64,000 nucleotides of DNA. It comes from Ziziphus jujuba. Lineage: Eukaryota; Streptophyta; Magnoliopsida; Rosales; Rhamnaceae. The notes under the pieces were generated by a model. It was not told the DNA's origin. It did no database searches and worked only from the letters and a program-made list of their open reading frames with translations. Position numbers and translations under genes: made by a program. Positions 1-10,700 of this stretch are shown piece by piece. The DNA lies in the NCBI RefSeq assembly GCF_031755915.1, contig NC_083380.1, forward strand, positions 30,600,501 to 30,664,500, in the 5' to 3' direction. Numbering within the stretch: position 1 is the stretch's first letter; the number at the start of each line of letters is the position of its first letter.

Positions 1-904
1 CAACAGTATGTAATTACTAAATTCCATTTGTTCCAAAACTTCCGTTTCAACCATGTAAATGATATATTGAATATTTATGTTATTTTAACAAGACTAGTGT
101 TTTGAGTAGGAATTTCTAAGGAAAACTCACTAATCAAGTTAAAAAGAAAAATAACATCTAATATTATGGTAGACCAGTAGTGAAACTATAATAAAGAAAG
201 TGAAATCGAATAATAACTCAAAATAAAAAAATTGCTATCTGAATATCCACTTAAGTGTCTTTGTTCAATACACAAATAAAACCCTAAGCCTATGAAAGGA
301 GAATAGACCTATTAACTTCTAATAACATGATGAAAACTAAACCTTAACATATATAGTGTGCACAATGAAAATAGAAATGGCACAAAAGATATAAGGTAAA
401 CAGGGTATAATCAAATTAGCCAACAAAACAGGATATAACCAATAAGTCAAATCTAAAAAATATGGTAATGTTTCACAGAGGAGGAAGTTCATCCACATGT
501 TGCAGCCCATATGCTTTCCTCCACACATTGTTCCCGAAAAGTTCATTCATGTAAGCAATTTTTTTAAAGTAGAGGCAAAACATTACATTGGCAAAAATAA
601 AATTGATCAATACTTTCATAAGAATTAGAAAGCAAGTATGTCATATTGAATATATATCAAAGCAACTATAAACTTGTAGGTATAAAGAAGTTAAGTCCCC
701 CAATTAAACAGTAAAACCTACGTTTGCAAAGTCATATTTGTGTTTGTATTGAACTAAGGATTGAATCTTCCATATCCAACAAATGGTTCTTTAGAACTGA
801 GATCCATAGCAGCAATATATTAAAAGATAACAAAATATTGTAAATTAGTAATCAAATTTTGAAATTGCAATACATATGTTAAATAAATTAAATTTAGTCT
901 AACC
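1..904. other. AT-rich flank, no gene seen
   Basis: No supported coding region, RNA gene or clear repeat was seen. The small open frames here lack recognisable motifs. It lies downstream of the broken FAR1-like gene and may be the rest of its 3' side or of the mobile element that carried it, but no terminal inverted repeat could be placed. Confidence 0.4.
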
Positions 905-2993
905 TTTTTTGATTTGTTACCATGTCCTCTTTTTCTCTTTTTTTTGATTCTAGGCTTCATCTTTTCAGGAGCTCCTTTTATTTTTTATACTTGTGGATCT
1001 AGTAATGCAATATCATAAGACATATAATCATTATGGTTCTCTTTGTCAACATCATTAATATCATTAAATCCAAATTCAAGTTCCATGGTTTCCTTGAAAG
1101 AATAATTTTCCATTGTGCACCTTTCTAAAGCCTCCTTCAATGCATGATATGCAATACTAAAACTTTTTTCAGATAATGATCCTTCCTCACTCAATTTGAT
1201 TGCTTGACAATACAATTCATCAAAATGTTCTTTTTAAGATTCTAATCCTTAGTCATATGTTTCAATATGTAGTGAGGTGGAATGTTAAAAATTCCAAAAG
1301 ATTGAAGAACACATATTGTATGCCTGCAAACAAATTCGTAGTATTCAAACATACGACATAAGCACGTGATATCTTGATTTTCAGCATCCTAAATGACAAC
1401 AAAATCTTCATTTTTTTCAAAAGCTTGAACTCAAAGTTTTATTACCATTGTCTTCTTTGTCATGTATAGAAAAATATGCTGATGCTCCTAATACCTCAAC
1501 TTGAAATTTCTTGAAAACTTCATGTGTATAAATTGTTGACATTTGTTTTTCGAAAGGTGATGGAGACTTCAATGTTGGTTTCTTATGCCATGTACAAAAA
1601 TCAGCATAAACTTCTTTTCTTGCTTATCTTGGAAAGCCACCTTATATTGCTCAACAAATTCTTTCAATAAAGTTTTCGTGCTAACGTACTTATCAAAGAA
1701 GGAATTTATACTTTTTGATCTTTGGGTTGTGGACATGCCTGCAAACAATGTATCTTTCATGTAAACAGGCACGCAACACTTGCGGTCTTCAAACAAAGAT
1801 TCAAGTCATTCATTTCCTTCAAGTTTACAAGTCTTAATCATATTCCACCATTTGTTCTCTAAATCCTCAGTAGTCCTTGAATTATAGATACAATTGTTGA
1901 ATGATCTCATAAAGCTCTCATTTGCCTTTATCATATGTGCAAGCTTTTTAGGAACTTTAGTCAATATGTCCCATAAACAAAAGTGATGCCTTGTATTTGG
2001 AAAGACAATTGCAATGGCTGCTTTTATACCTTTATCTTGGTCATTTAAAATAGCAGATGGAGGCTTTCCGCCCATTGCTCTAATCTATGTCTTCATTAGC
2101 CTAACAAATGTTGATGTAGTTTCATCTTTAAGCAATGCACGTCCAAATAAAATAGATATTTACTCAAATAAATGGAGCAAGTGGCATTTTATACTTGTTT
2201 GTAATATATGTTATGTCAAAAGAAACAACATCTCCAAAAAATTTGTAATCTTCTTTACTTTTTGCATCAACCCAAAAAATATTTTTGAGATGTTGTTCTT
2301 CATCCAAGTTAATTGCATAAAAAGAAGTTGGGATTTTCTGCTTGCATATGCACAAAATGCTCAAGCATTGCTTTAGCATCCCCCATTCTAAGTGCTAAGT
2401 GCCTTTCTTTGTCCAAATGATTTCTAATGTCTTTTTCCAGAAAGCCAACATTTTCATCCTCCATATTGTTTTGCTATTGCAGCAAAAATTTTACTTGTGC
2501 TAACACCAACCGCATGCAAATTGTTAATACTATTCTTGTTGGAAAAGGTAATCTTTCTATGACATGGAAAGTAATGAGCATGGGCAAGATAAAGCTCATG
2601 GTTATGTGTTTTGATGAAACTGTGAATATACCATTTTCCTCCTAACTTTTTCTTCACATGCAACATTGATTTACAATCTATCTTTAAGCAAGGGCATTGA
2701 TTGGCAGCATTTGATTCTCGTTTAAGCCAATATCTTGTACAAATAAATTTTACATCAATGAACTCTCCAAAAGTTTTTGATTGATGACTAGATCTTGTGG
2801 CAATACCAAATCCAGTCAATTTAGTGTATTTTAAATAACATGAATATGCCTTTTAATATCAATCAAAGTCTATTCCATCATAAAGTTCTAAAATTTTTCT
2901 ATCTTCCCCATCTTTAATATTTTCAATCTCTCTCTCATTGCCTTCTTTATTGCATTCATCCAAATTTAGATTTAAATCAATTTCTAAGTCCAT
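905..2993 (-). pseudogene. FAR1/FHY3-related (FRS) MULE-transposase-like pseudogene
   Basis: Minus-strand relic of a FAR1-RELATED SEQUENCE protein, a family derived from Mutator-like transposases. Reading from the probable start at 2993, the N-terminus is MDLEIDLNLNLDECNKEG. It is followed by a FAR1 zinc-finger domain (about 2819-2454, with C...C...H.H spacing ending in IKTHNHEL). The MULE transposase core follows (2400-2164, with FWVDAKSKEDY and FGDVVSFDITYITNKYKM). Next come the DQD-containing block (2075-1806, with ILNDQDKGIKAAI and FPNTRHHFCLW) and the STTQRSKSINSFFDKY block (1796-1569). The tail (1215-905) ends in a basic KPRIKKKRKRGHGNKSKK stretch. The blocks lie in different frames. 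An extra T near 2321 shifts the frame within the PNFFYAINLDEEQ segment, and a stop follows the LAPFI block near 2164. The CxH zinc-binding SWIM region is not intact. Either a dead host FRS gene or a dead transposase; family assignment is secure, activity excluded. Confidence 0.85.
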
Positions 2994-3955
2994 GATCACT
3001 ACCTATAAAACAAGGATGCAATATAAATAAATACAATACAATGTTATTGATAGTACCCTATGTTTTTGTCTTATATTCTTATAATCTAAAAGGCTAAATT
3101 TCTAACTATAACATAGAAAGTTTTTCAACATTTTGAAACAATTATATCATAATTCTCAATAATCATTTTGTTATTTATTTAAAATTATGATTGTCACTCT
3201 TATTAGACTAAAACATATATATAAAAAGCCCCAATTTTACCATTGCCTATAGATATATCCTTATATGTATATATATTTTTGTTTATAAACACTTTTATAA
3301 ATATGTTTCTAACAATGATTTCTTATATGATTCGATTAAAGAATAATCCACATATGACATATGTAATAACATAAAAATATATGGATCAACCAACTAAGAA
3401 AGTAATTGAAAAAAAACTCATAAAATATGGAAACTTACATGTAAAGACTTTTGAAAAGTTTAACCATTAGAGTTCCATCATAATTCGAAACCCACTGTTG
3501 TCTGAGCTTTTTTTAACAGAGAAAGCCGAAGATCTACGTTTTTTTTTTTCTTTTACAGAGAAAGTGAAAAAGTGGAGCTCAATTTTTTAAAATGAAAATT
3601 ATAAAACCCTAAAATTGTTTCTCGCCAAACAAAAAATATTAAAGAAGGAGAGAGTGACACTTTAGTAATTATTGGTAAAAAAAGGGCAATAGTAATACTT
3701 TGATTTTACCAAAAAGTAACGGACATGTGTCACTTATTTGATGAAGAAAGTGAAGTAGAAAGTGCATTTTCGAGTGTAGTTAGCACTCCTCAATAACATA
3801 TTTTCATTAGTATAGCCAGCCAACAACAAATAACAAATAACTTTTTGTTTTTGGTATTGCCAGCCAACAAATAAGATTGTCAATGAAAGGGAGTGACAGG
3901 AAGGAATGTGTTATGATTATTAAACATAATATATATATATATATATAGAAAGAGA
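2994..3955. other. Intergenic between FRS pseudogene and Pack-MULE
   Basis: AT-rich with no gene. It would contain the former promoter of the minus-strand FRS relic. A short direct repeat of a gccagccaacaa word occurs near 3816 and 3861. The segment ends in a TA microsatellite (about 3929-3947) that directly abuts the Pack-MULE terminus. Confidence 0.4.
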
Positions 3956-4086
3956 GGGTCTACAATAAGGACTGACCGCATGGTTACAGTCTGGACAAAA
4001 AATATACTGAAAATGGGAGCCGTTGGATTTTCATATATGGCATGAACGGCCCAGATTCAAGCTTGTTCACGTGTGAAATTTTGCCC
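3956..4086 (+). repeat. Left terminal inverted repeat of the Pack-MULE
   Basis: Outer end begins GGGTCTACAATAAGGACTGA. It matches the reverse complement of the right terminus, with a few substitutions and a 3-5 base indel near the tip. It lies immediately inside a TA run. Confidence 0.75.
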
Positions 4087-4442
4087 AACTTTTCCCTTCC
4101 CATTTGCACATTTATCTTCTCTTTTCCTCTTCTCCTCTGCTTCCATACTTCCATCCACCGTTCCAGCGACGTTGAGCCACCACCATCTCCAGCTCGCATG
4201 CAAGCCATTCCAGCCCCACTGTTCCAGCCATTCTCCATTGGTTCCACCGGCCAACCCTGCCTTAGATTCCTTGCTGCTTCCACCATTTAGGAATTGGATT
4301 AAATCTGAAACTTCTCCCCACCATTCCAACCATTCTCTACTGATTAGTGCATATCCATTTAAGTACAGTAGATTTACATGATATTTATAACTTTTATGTT
4401 GATTTTAAATGGTTTGATGGAAGTTTGGTTTTCAATTTGTAG

Positions 4443-5263
4443 GATGCAAGGAATTATGGGTGGGAAGTGAATGACAAAGTTGACTTCAATTGGAAGAAAC
4501 TTTTGCAGAAAAAGGTTGGGAAATTTTCTTTGATTAGTTGCTTTTGGTTTAATTTATGTTAAGATATTTAATTTATCTTAAGATATTTAGTAAAATGCAC
4601 TTCATGGTCTGTATTTTGTTTATAAATTTTATGTCTCTTTGTTAACTACAGACAGATGAAATAGTCTGGTTGAATGGAATATACAAGCGATTATTGGCAA
4701 ATGCTAGGGTTAAATTATTTTAAGGAGAGGGAAGGACAGTTGGTCCTAATGAAGTTAAGGTCATACAACTAGATGGCACTAAATTGAGCTATTCAGCTAA
4801 ACACATACTAATTGCAACTGGCAGTAGAGCTCATCGTGTTTCAATTCCTGGCCAGGTAGATTTATAGTATGCTGGAAAATGAATTATTTTAGTTACCATT
4901 ACAGGTGCTTTTTGTTACAGTTTCATGGATATTGGTTACTTGTGTATTCTTGTTTTGTTAATATTCTTCTGTATTGTAGATAATTTTGAATAATTAGTAA
5001 TTGACGGTGATTTGCTTTTCTTCATGGTAAATCCATCTTAATATGAATATTTTATTAATATTTTATCACTGAAGCATCTTTCTAATGGTTATTGTCCTAA
5101 ATTAGATACATCCAATATGACACTTGTGATAGTATTGTCATTCACCTCATTTCTCTTTCTCTTTTCATAGGAATTGGCTATAAACTTTGATGAGGCATTG
5201 AGTTTATAGGAATTTCAGTAATACGCTGTGGTGCGTATTGGTGGAAGGTGCCTGGTGGAGTAA
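4443..5263 (+). pseudogene. Captured glutathione reductase fragment
   Basis: Three exon remnants with introns retained encode the middle part (FAD/NAD(P)H pyridine-nucleotide-disulfide oxidoreductase region) of an organellar-type glutathione reductase. Exon 4443-4514 encodes [20 protein letters not shown] and four more residues. Exon 4652-4855 encodes TDEIVWLNGIYKRLL, then [20 protein letters not shown] and [13 protein letters not shown]. Exon 5171 onward gives ELAINFDEALSL, then a degraded stretch alignable to the family's LPKRAVVLGGGYIAVE. Splice sites tag|GATG, AAG|gtt, cag|ACA and CAG|gta are preserved, so genomic DNA rather than cDNA was captured. A TAA at 4721-4723 replaces a conserved Glu codon, and a TAG at 5207-5209 replaces another. 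The redox-active CxxxxC region and the dimer domain are absent. Non-functional as an enzyme. Confidence 0.85.
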
Positions 5264-6468
5264 AAATCAACAAAGAAATGGCATAGACCATTTTGAAGTG
5301 CGAATTGATTGATCCGGAGAAAATCTGCCATGACTGCTACCCAACTTATAGAATTTATTTCAATGAACCATCTGATGCTTAAGCTCATTGTAGCTATTAG
5401 CCTTCATACTAGTGATTCCATCAGCAGGGCACAGCAAATAGCTATAACAATCACACATTCCCTTCCTGCTAAATGGAGTTCAGGGATTCCAAGGTACTCG
5501 AGTATATCTCCCTGCAGGGGGTAAGCTAGAGGCTACACCTTTTACCATATTGTCAGCCATTGGAATACAATCATAAAATGAATATCATCTGGAGCAGCTT
5601 TACATGAAATATAAAAGTATATTTGAGAATATTTCTAGGATCCAATGCAATCAAGTGGTTGAAACTTCTCAGCCAAAACTTATGCTGAGTGAAGCTATCA
5701 TTTCCCATCTTTCAAATACTTTAATTTTGTCATGAAAGGTATAGAGAGGTCAATCATAATATTACGGGGAGACTCAATACTATTATATACAGTATAGATT
5801 TATTATTTTGGAATTATGACATAGTCCTGGTCACAGTAGAAGATGCAATTGACCATTCCTCTACAATCTTCCTAGTTAAATATTTAATTATGACCAAATT
5901 CAGCATATCGTATTCATCTTCTAAGAATATATTGTATAGAATCCCAAACCAGACATATAATCAGATTTGGGATGAGAAAAAAGGCATAAAATATGGTACT
6001 GATTTCTTTAAGTAGTTCTCTACTTCATAGTTGACATGATAACAATAAAGCTAGCACAACTCTATTAACAATAAAGCCAGCAAACAGATGCCATACCCTT
6101 TCAAAAATATTGTTTTCTGCCTAATGAAAAAAAAAATATATACAAAACATAAAACCACCAACAGAGGATAGAGGTAAAATCAAAATGAAACAATCAAAAT
6201 GAAGAAGTGGAAGGAAGCAATGGCAATTAACTCACACTCCATCAGCTACTCTCTGAAATGGCTCGAAAGGTGGCTGGATCCCGAACGGTGGTTGGAACGA
6301 TGGGCTGGGAAGGGTGAAAGCAAGCCGGAAGAGGAATGTAGGTTGGGAGGAGAAAAGGAATGTAGGTTGGGAATTTTGGAAATGGTGGTGCGAGTGGTGC
6401 GATTTGGAATTTTGGCAAAACGGGTGCGAGCAAGAATGCAACGTAATGCGAGCGAGAAGAGGAGCTTT
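5264..6468. other. Unassigned interior of the Pack-MULE
   Basis: About 1.2 kb between the glutathione reductase fragment and the right TIR. The 5290-5520 stretch has more codon-like composition than the rest. A plus-strand frame (5309-5524) and a minus-strand frame with a hydrophobic [15 protein letters not shown] run overlap there. It may be a second captured gene piece, but I do not recognise it. The rest looks non-coding and AT-rich. Confidence 0.35.
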
Positions 6469-6603
6469 GGGCAAAATTTCACATATGAGCAAGATTGAAT
6501 CTGGGTTATTCATGCCAAATGTGAAAATCCAATGGCTCCCATTTTCAACATATTTTTGGTCCAGACTGTAACCATGCGGTCGGTCTTGATTTTAGACTAT
6601 CCC
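6469..6603 (-). repeat. Right terminal inverted repeat of the Pack-MULE
   Basis: Inverted partner of 3956-4086. Its outer end on the minus strand begins GGGATAGTCTAAAATCAAGA, followed by the shared gaccgcatggttacag block. It is flanked outside by TA-rich DNA. Confidence 0.75.
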
Positions 6604-7549
6604 TATATATAAATATATATTGTTAAACATAATATTTTTATTTTAATATATATATATATATATTCCATAAAAATATTTTTTTAGAGAGATAAAATGAAAA
6701 TAATTTATAAAAAAAATTTGATAATAAAATATATTACCACTCTTAATTAAAAAAAATAAAAAAATAAATATTTAGATCTATAATATTAAATATAGGATAA
6801 GCTTTATTTTATCCTAATATATGGCAACTTTTGGATAAGCTTTATTTTATCCTAATATATGGCAACTATTGGTTAAGGTTTATTTTATTCTATATTATAC
6901 ATTATAATATTATTAAAAAATGGTTTAATTAATTTTTTAATTATTTTTTATAGTTAACTTGTGTCTTTATTTGAATATAACGTTTCCATTATTTTGTATG
7001 TTTAATATTATACAAATTTACCTCAAACCTAATAAGTACTAAAATCATTATTATTATTATTATTATTATTATTTTCACGTTCTGAAAGTAATTATTCCAA
7101 ACACCTAACTTGAAACCATGAATAATATATACATATATATTTAGAATAATTATCAGGTAAAAGTATACAAAAAAATTATATATTGTTCTTTATTAATAAC
7201 TCTTAAACAAAATTCTACCAGAAAAAGAAACTCTAAACAAAATAAATAAATAAAAAAAGAAAGAAAAGAAAGGAAGAGGTGTAAAATGGTAATTTGGCTT
7301 TTAAAAGTCAACAAATGTGAACGAATTTGGGATAAACCTTGAGTTTCTATTGGCCGACGAACTTGATAATTACTCAAAGCCCTCTATTTAATATATATAT
7401 ATATATGTATATATATTTAAAAAAATAATTTTAAAATATAAATAAAAAATATGAAAACAAAATTAACATTTAAAAAAGAAAAATGAAAAATGAAAAATTT
7501 CTTGCTCGGACAAGCAACCATCAACGCCCAGGTAGCTTAGCTCTCCCGT
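6604..7549. other. AT-rich intergenic DNA upstream of DAK
   Basis: No gene. It holds a short 38-bp tandem repeat, an ATT microsatellite at about 7046-7073 and TA runs. The last 200 bases should contain the distal promoter of the kinase gene. Confidence 0.4.
6795..6892. repeat. 38-bp tandem repeat, about 2.5 copies
   Basis: The word GGATAAGCTTTATTTTATCC starts at 6795 and again at 6833, and a diverged copy starts at 6871. Each copy is itself palindromic at its edges (GGATAA...TTATCC), so each unit can form a small hairpin. Confidence 0.7.
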
Positions 7550-7569
7550 TCCGCCAGGTGAGAGAGACC

Positions 7570-7577
7570 TATAAAAG
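7570..7577 (+). promoter_or_regulatory. TATA box of the DAK gene
   Basis: TATAAAAG lies 140 bp before the start codon, followed by GC-rich sequence and a CT-rich leader. Transcription is expected to start near 7600. The placement relative to the confirmed first exon supports the call; initiation itself is inferred. Confidence 0.65.
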
Positions 7578-7610
7578 GGCCCCTTCTCCCCTAACTCCCA
7601 CCAATACCAA

Positions 7611-7613
<3 letters not shown>

Positions 7614-7647
<34 letters not shown>
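7614..7647 (+). repeat. CT microsatellite in DAK 5' leader
   Basis: An uninterrupted (CT)n run of 34 bases lies between the TATA box and the start codon, so it is probably transcribed in the 5' UTR. Pyrimidine-rich leaders near start sites are common in plant core promoters. Confidence 0.8.
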
Positions 7648-7649
<2 letters not shown>

Positions 7650-7709
7650 TTTTTCTCTGTCTTCGATTTCATGCAAGGCAGTGCTAGGGTTTAGTGGTTT
7701 TTCATCACC

Positions 7710-10700
7710 ATGGCTTTCCAGGCCAAGAAGCTTATCAACGACCCCAACGGTAACCACATTTCTCTCCTCCCTTCCTCTGCTTATTTATTTGTTTATTTTA
7801 TAATAGAACTCTCGTTGGAGCGCATTTGCCTTCTGAGTGCTCGAGCCCACTTGTTTGGTCGCCGAGAAAACCAAAGTAATTCGAAAATGAAACTTTTGTG
7901 AAGAAATTCGATTAAAGAATTTGCATTTTCCGAATTTTTTTTTTCCAATTGTTTGGATTGCTGGTGCTCCATTGAATGCCTCTTGTTTCCCTAATTTTTG
8001 TTTAAAATTTTGTTCATTTTTGTGGAAGAAAATTTGGTTTTTCATCGAAAATTTATTTACACTAAGCTGCGCGACTTTATTATTCTGGATATGCCTATTG
8101 ATTTTTGGCAAATTTTTTTTGACTTTATTATTCTGGATATGCCTATTGGTAGGAAAATGTGGCAATCTTTTGTTGTAGCTCCCATGGATATTTGTTATTC
8201 CTAATTAGTGAATAGAAGTTTTTGATGCTCATGCTTTTTATTTCTTCGTTTCCCACATTTTCCTGACACATGTTTATGCTATCATTTTTGCAGATGTGGT
8301 GACTGAGTTCATTGAGGGTCTTGTAGAAACATACCCTGGCCTGCAATACTTGGATGGTTTCCCTGAGGTCTTTTTCTTTGTTCGCATACTTTGTGTAAAG
8401 CCGTATGTAAGGAATGATATTTACTTGCTGTATTTTCACTTTTGTGGGGCAACAGGTGAAGGTTGTTTTACGTGCTGATGTCACACCTGCAACATACAAC
8501 AAAGTTGCTATTATATCAGGTTTGGGGCTAGCTATGCTTTGGATTTTCTTTCATTACCTGAATTCCCCAAACTCTGATTCACGAATTTTTAGGTTCGTTA
8601 CGTGCATAGTTTGAGGTGTTTATCAACATATAGATTATTATATTGACAGACCATCATGTGAGATTGTGAAGTTGTATTCTTGGAAGTAGAGTAATCATGA
8701 ATATTTCAATATTTCCCTGTTATCTGGATAATGAGTATGCATCTTCATTAGGGTTCTTTACTTTAGTGACTATCTTTTAGAAATAGAGATCCAATAGTTT
8801 CTTCAATGAGGCTCTTAATTTTATAGAACATATTTCTAAAGTAGGGATCATATCAAATAAAATTTTAAAGCAAAAAGTAACTGGACTTGCCTTTTAATAA
8901 TTGATTGTTCATTTTTGTGTTATTAAATTAAAGACAGTTGTGAATGTTTGGTAGAACTAAAATATTCATTATCAAAATATTCAAGGAGAGAGCCAAAAAT
9001 AGTCTCCATTTGGATGTTTCAAATAGTATGCTAGAGTTTGTTCTTCAATAATCAATTCTCAAAACAAAAGAGTTTCAAGTATACAGTCTACACTCTAGAG
9101 AAAGTGTTGGAGATGCTCTAACATAGTTGCTTCTTGTCATGTTGACAATATAATGAAACAGGAGGTGGAAGCGGGCATGAGCCTGCAAATTCTGGATTCG
9201 TTGGGGAAGGGATGTTGACAGCAGCTATCTGTGGAGATATTTTTTCTTCCCCACCTGTTGATTCCATTTTAGCTGTATGGTTTTTTGCAGTTTTATTTTT
9301 CGTAATAATTAATTAAAAGTGTGATTTATTCTTTATGATTCTGATATAAAGTAATTGGATTTCAGGGTATTCGAGCTGTTACTGGTCCAATGGGATGTCT
9401 TCTTATTGTGACGGTATAAATTTTCTTATAGTATTTTTTTTCTCTGTTAAGCTCTGTGTCAGGTTGTATAAATGGCTTAAGTAACTTATATTTTGGAACA
9501 AGTACTGCAATCTCTATAAATACAAGAAAGAAAAGATGGGTAAAGAAGAATGGAATATGAATCTTCTTGGAATTCCTTGAGAATGTGATTTGTCTTGGTT
9601 TTATGTAAATTTTTTAATAGTGATAAGTCTACTGTGAATTAGTATACAGTTACGAGCTTTAACTTTGTCTCTGGATATTTGGTTTTGCAATCCGGGTGTT
9701 GACAGAATTATACTGGAGACTGCTTAAATTTTGGTTTGAGTAAAGAAGAATGGACAATGAAACCTTCTTCGATAATTCCTTGAGAATGTAATTTGTCTTG
9801 GTTTTATATAAATTTTTTAACAGTGATAAGTGTACTGTGAATTAGTATTGTCAGCTACGAGCTACAAGCTTTGTCTCTTGATATTTGGTTTTGCAATCTG
9901 GGTGTTGACAGAATTATACTGGAGACCGCTTAAATTTTGGTTTGGCTGCTGAGCAAGCAAAATCTGAAGGTTATAAAATTGAGGTATATTTTGTTTGAAG
10001 TTATCCTCTGCATTTTGAACTTCTAATTCACAGTTAGATAATAAGTGTTTTGACTTTGCAGACTGTTATTGTTGGAGATGACTGTGCATTGCCACCACGA
10101 GGCATAGCTGGTCGCAGGGGTTTGGCAGGGACTATTCTTGTTCATAAGGTTCTCTCTCTCTCTCTCTCTCTCTCACGTACACATGAAAGAGAGTTTAGTG
10201 GTTGTATTTGTATCCATGTGACCTCTTCCCCGCCAAAATAAATAAATAAGTTTAAAAGGAAAGAGAAGAAAAGAGAGAGATAAGGAAGTAGTAAGTTGTC
10301 TTGTCTCCATTTTCTCTCCTATAGACTTCATGTAGTTTAGTAAATTAGCCTCTTCATCGAGGATTCTTCAGTGAAGTGAAATGAATTGCATCAAGAAAAA
10401 AAAAAAAAAAAGGGGAAGGATTTAAGCTATTCATTCAGATCCTAAGTACAATACTTGCTTGAAGTTTCAATAGTAATACGTAGATAGATCCAACAAATTC
10501 ATTATAATTATTTTTTCCCACTTGTGAAAAAAATAAAATAAAATAGGTTGCTGGAGCTGCTGCTGCTGCTGGCCTCTCTCTTGCTGATGTTGCTGCAGAA
10601 GCAAAACAAGCATCTGAAATGGTTGGCACAATGGGTGTTGCATTATCAGTTTGTACACTGCCTGGTCGAGTTACATCAGACCGGTTAGGCCCAGGAAAGA

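Larger units (their letters stand above)
3956..6603. mobile_element. Pack-MULE-like element with long terminal inverted repeats
   Basis: The first about 130 bp (3956-4086) and last about 135 bp (6469-6603) are inverted copies of each other. They share blocks such as gaccgcatggttacagtctgg, gaaaatgggagcc, ttggattttca, ggcatgaa and gaaattttgccc with few mismatches. Weaker similarity continues inward. Both ends start with GGG, as many MULE termini do. The interior carries a broken exon-intron fragment of glutathione reductase and other unassigned DNA, and no transposase, which is the definition of a Pack-MULE. The 9-bp target duplication cannot be read because both flanks are TA microsatellite. 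The small ORFs inside the TIRs on both strands are consequences of the repeats, not genes. Confidence 0.75.

Noticed and set aside
3984..4381. Overlapping ORFs on both strands, Pro/Ser-rich or Trp/Gly-rich
   Set aside because: They lie in the Pack-MULE terminal inverted repeat, and related ORFs appear in the other repeat at 6199-6571; explained by the repeat's GC-richer composition.
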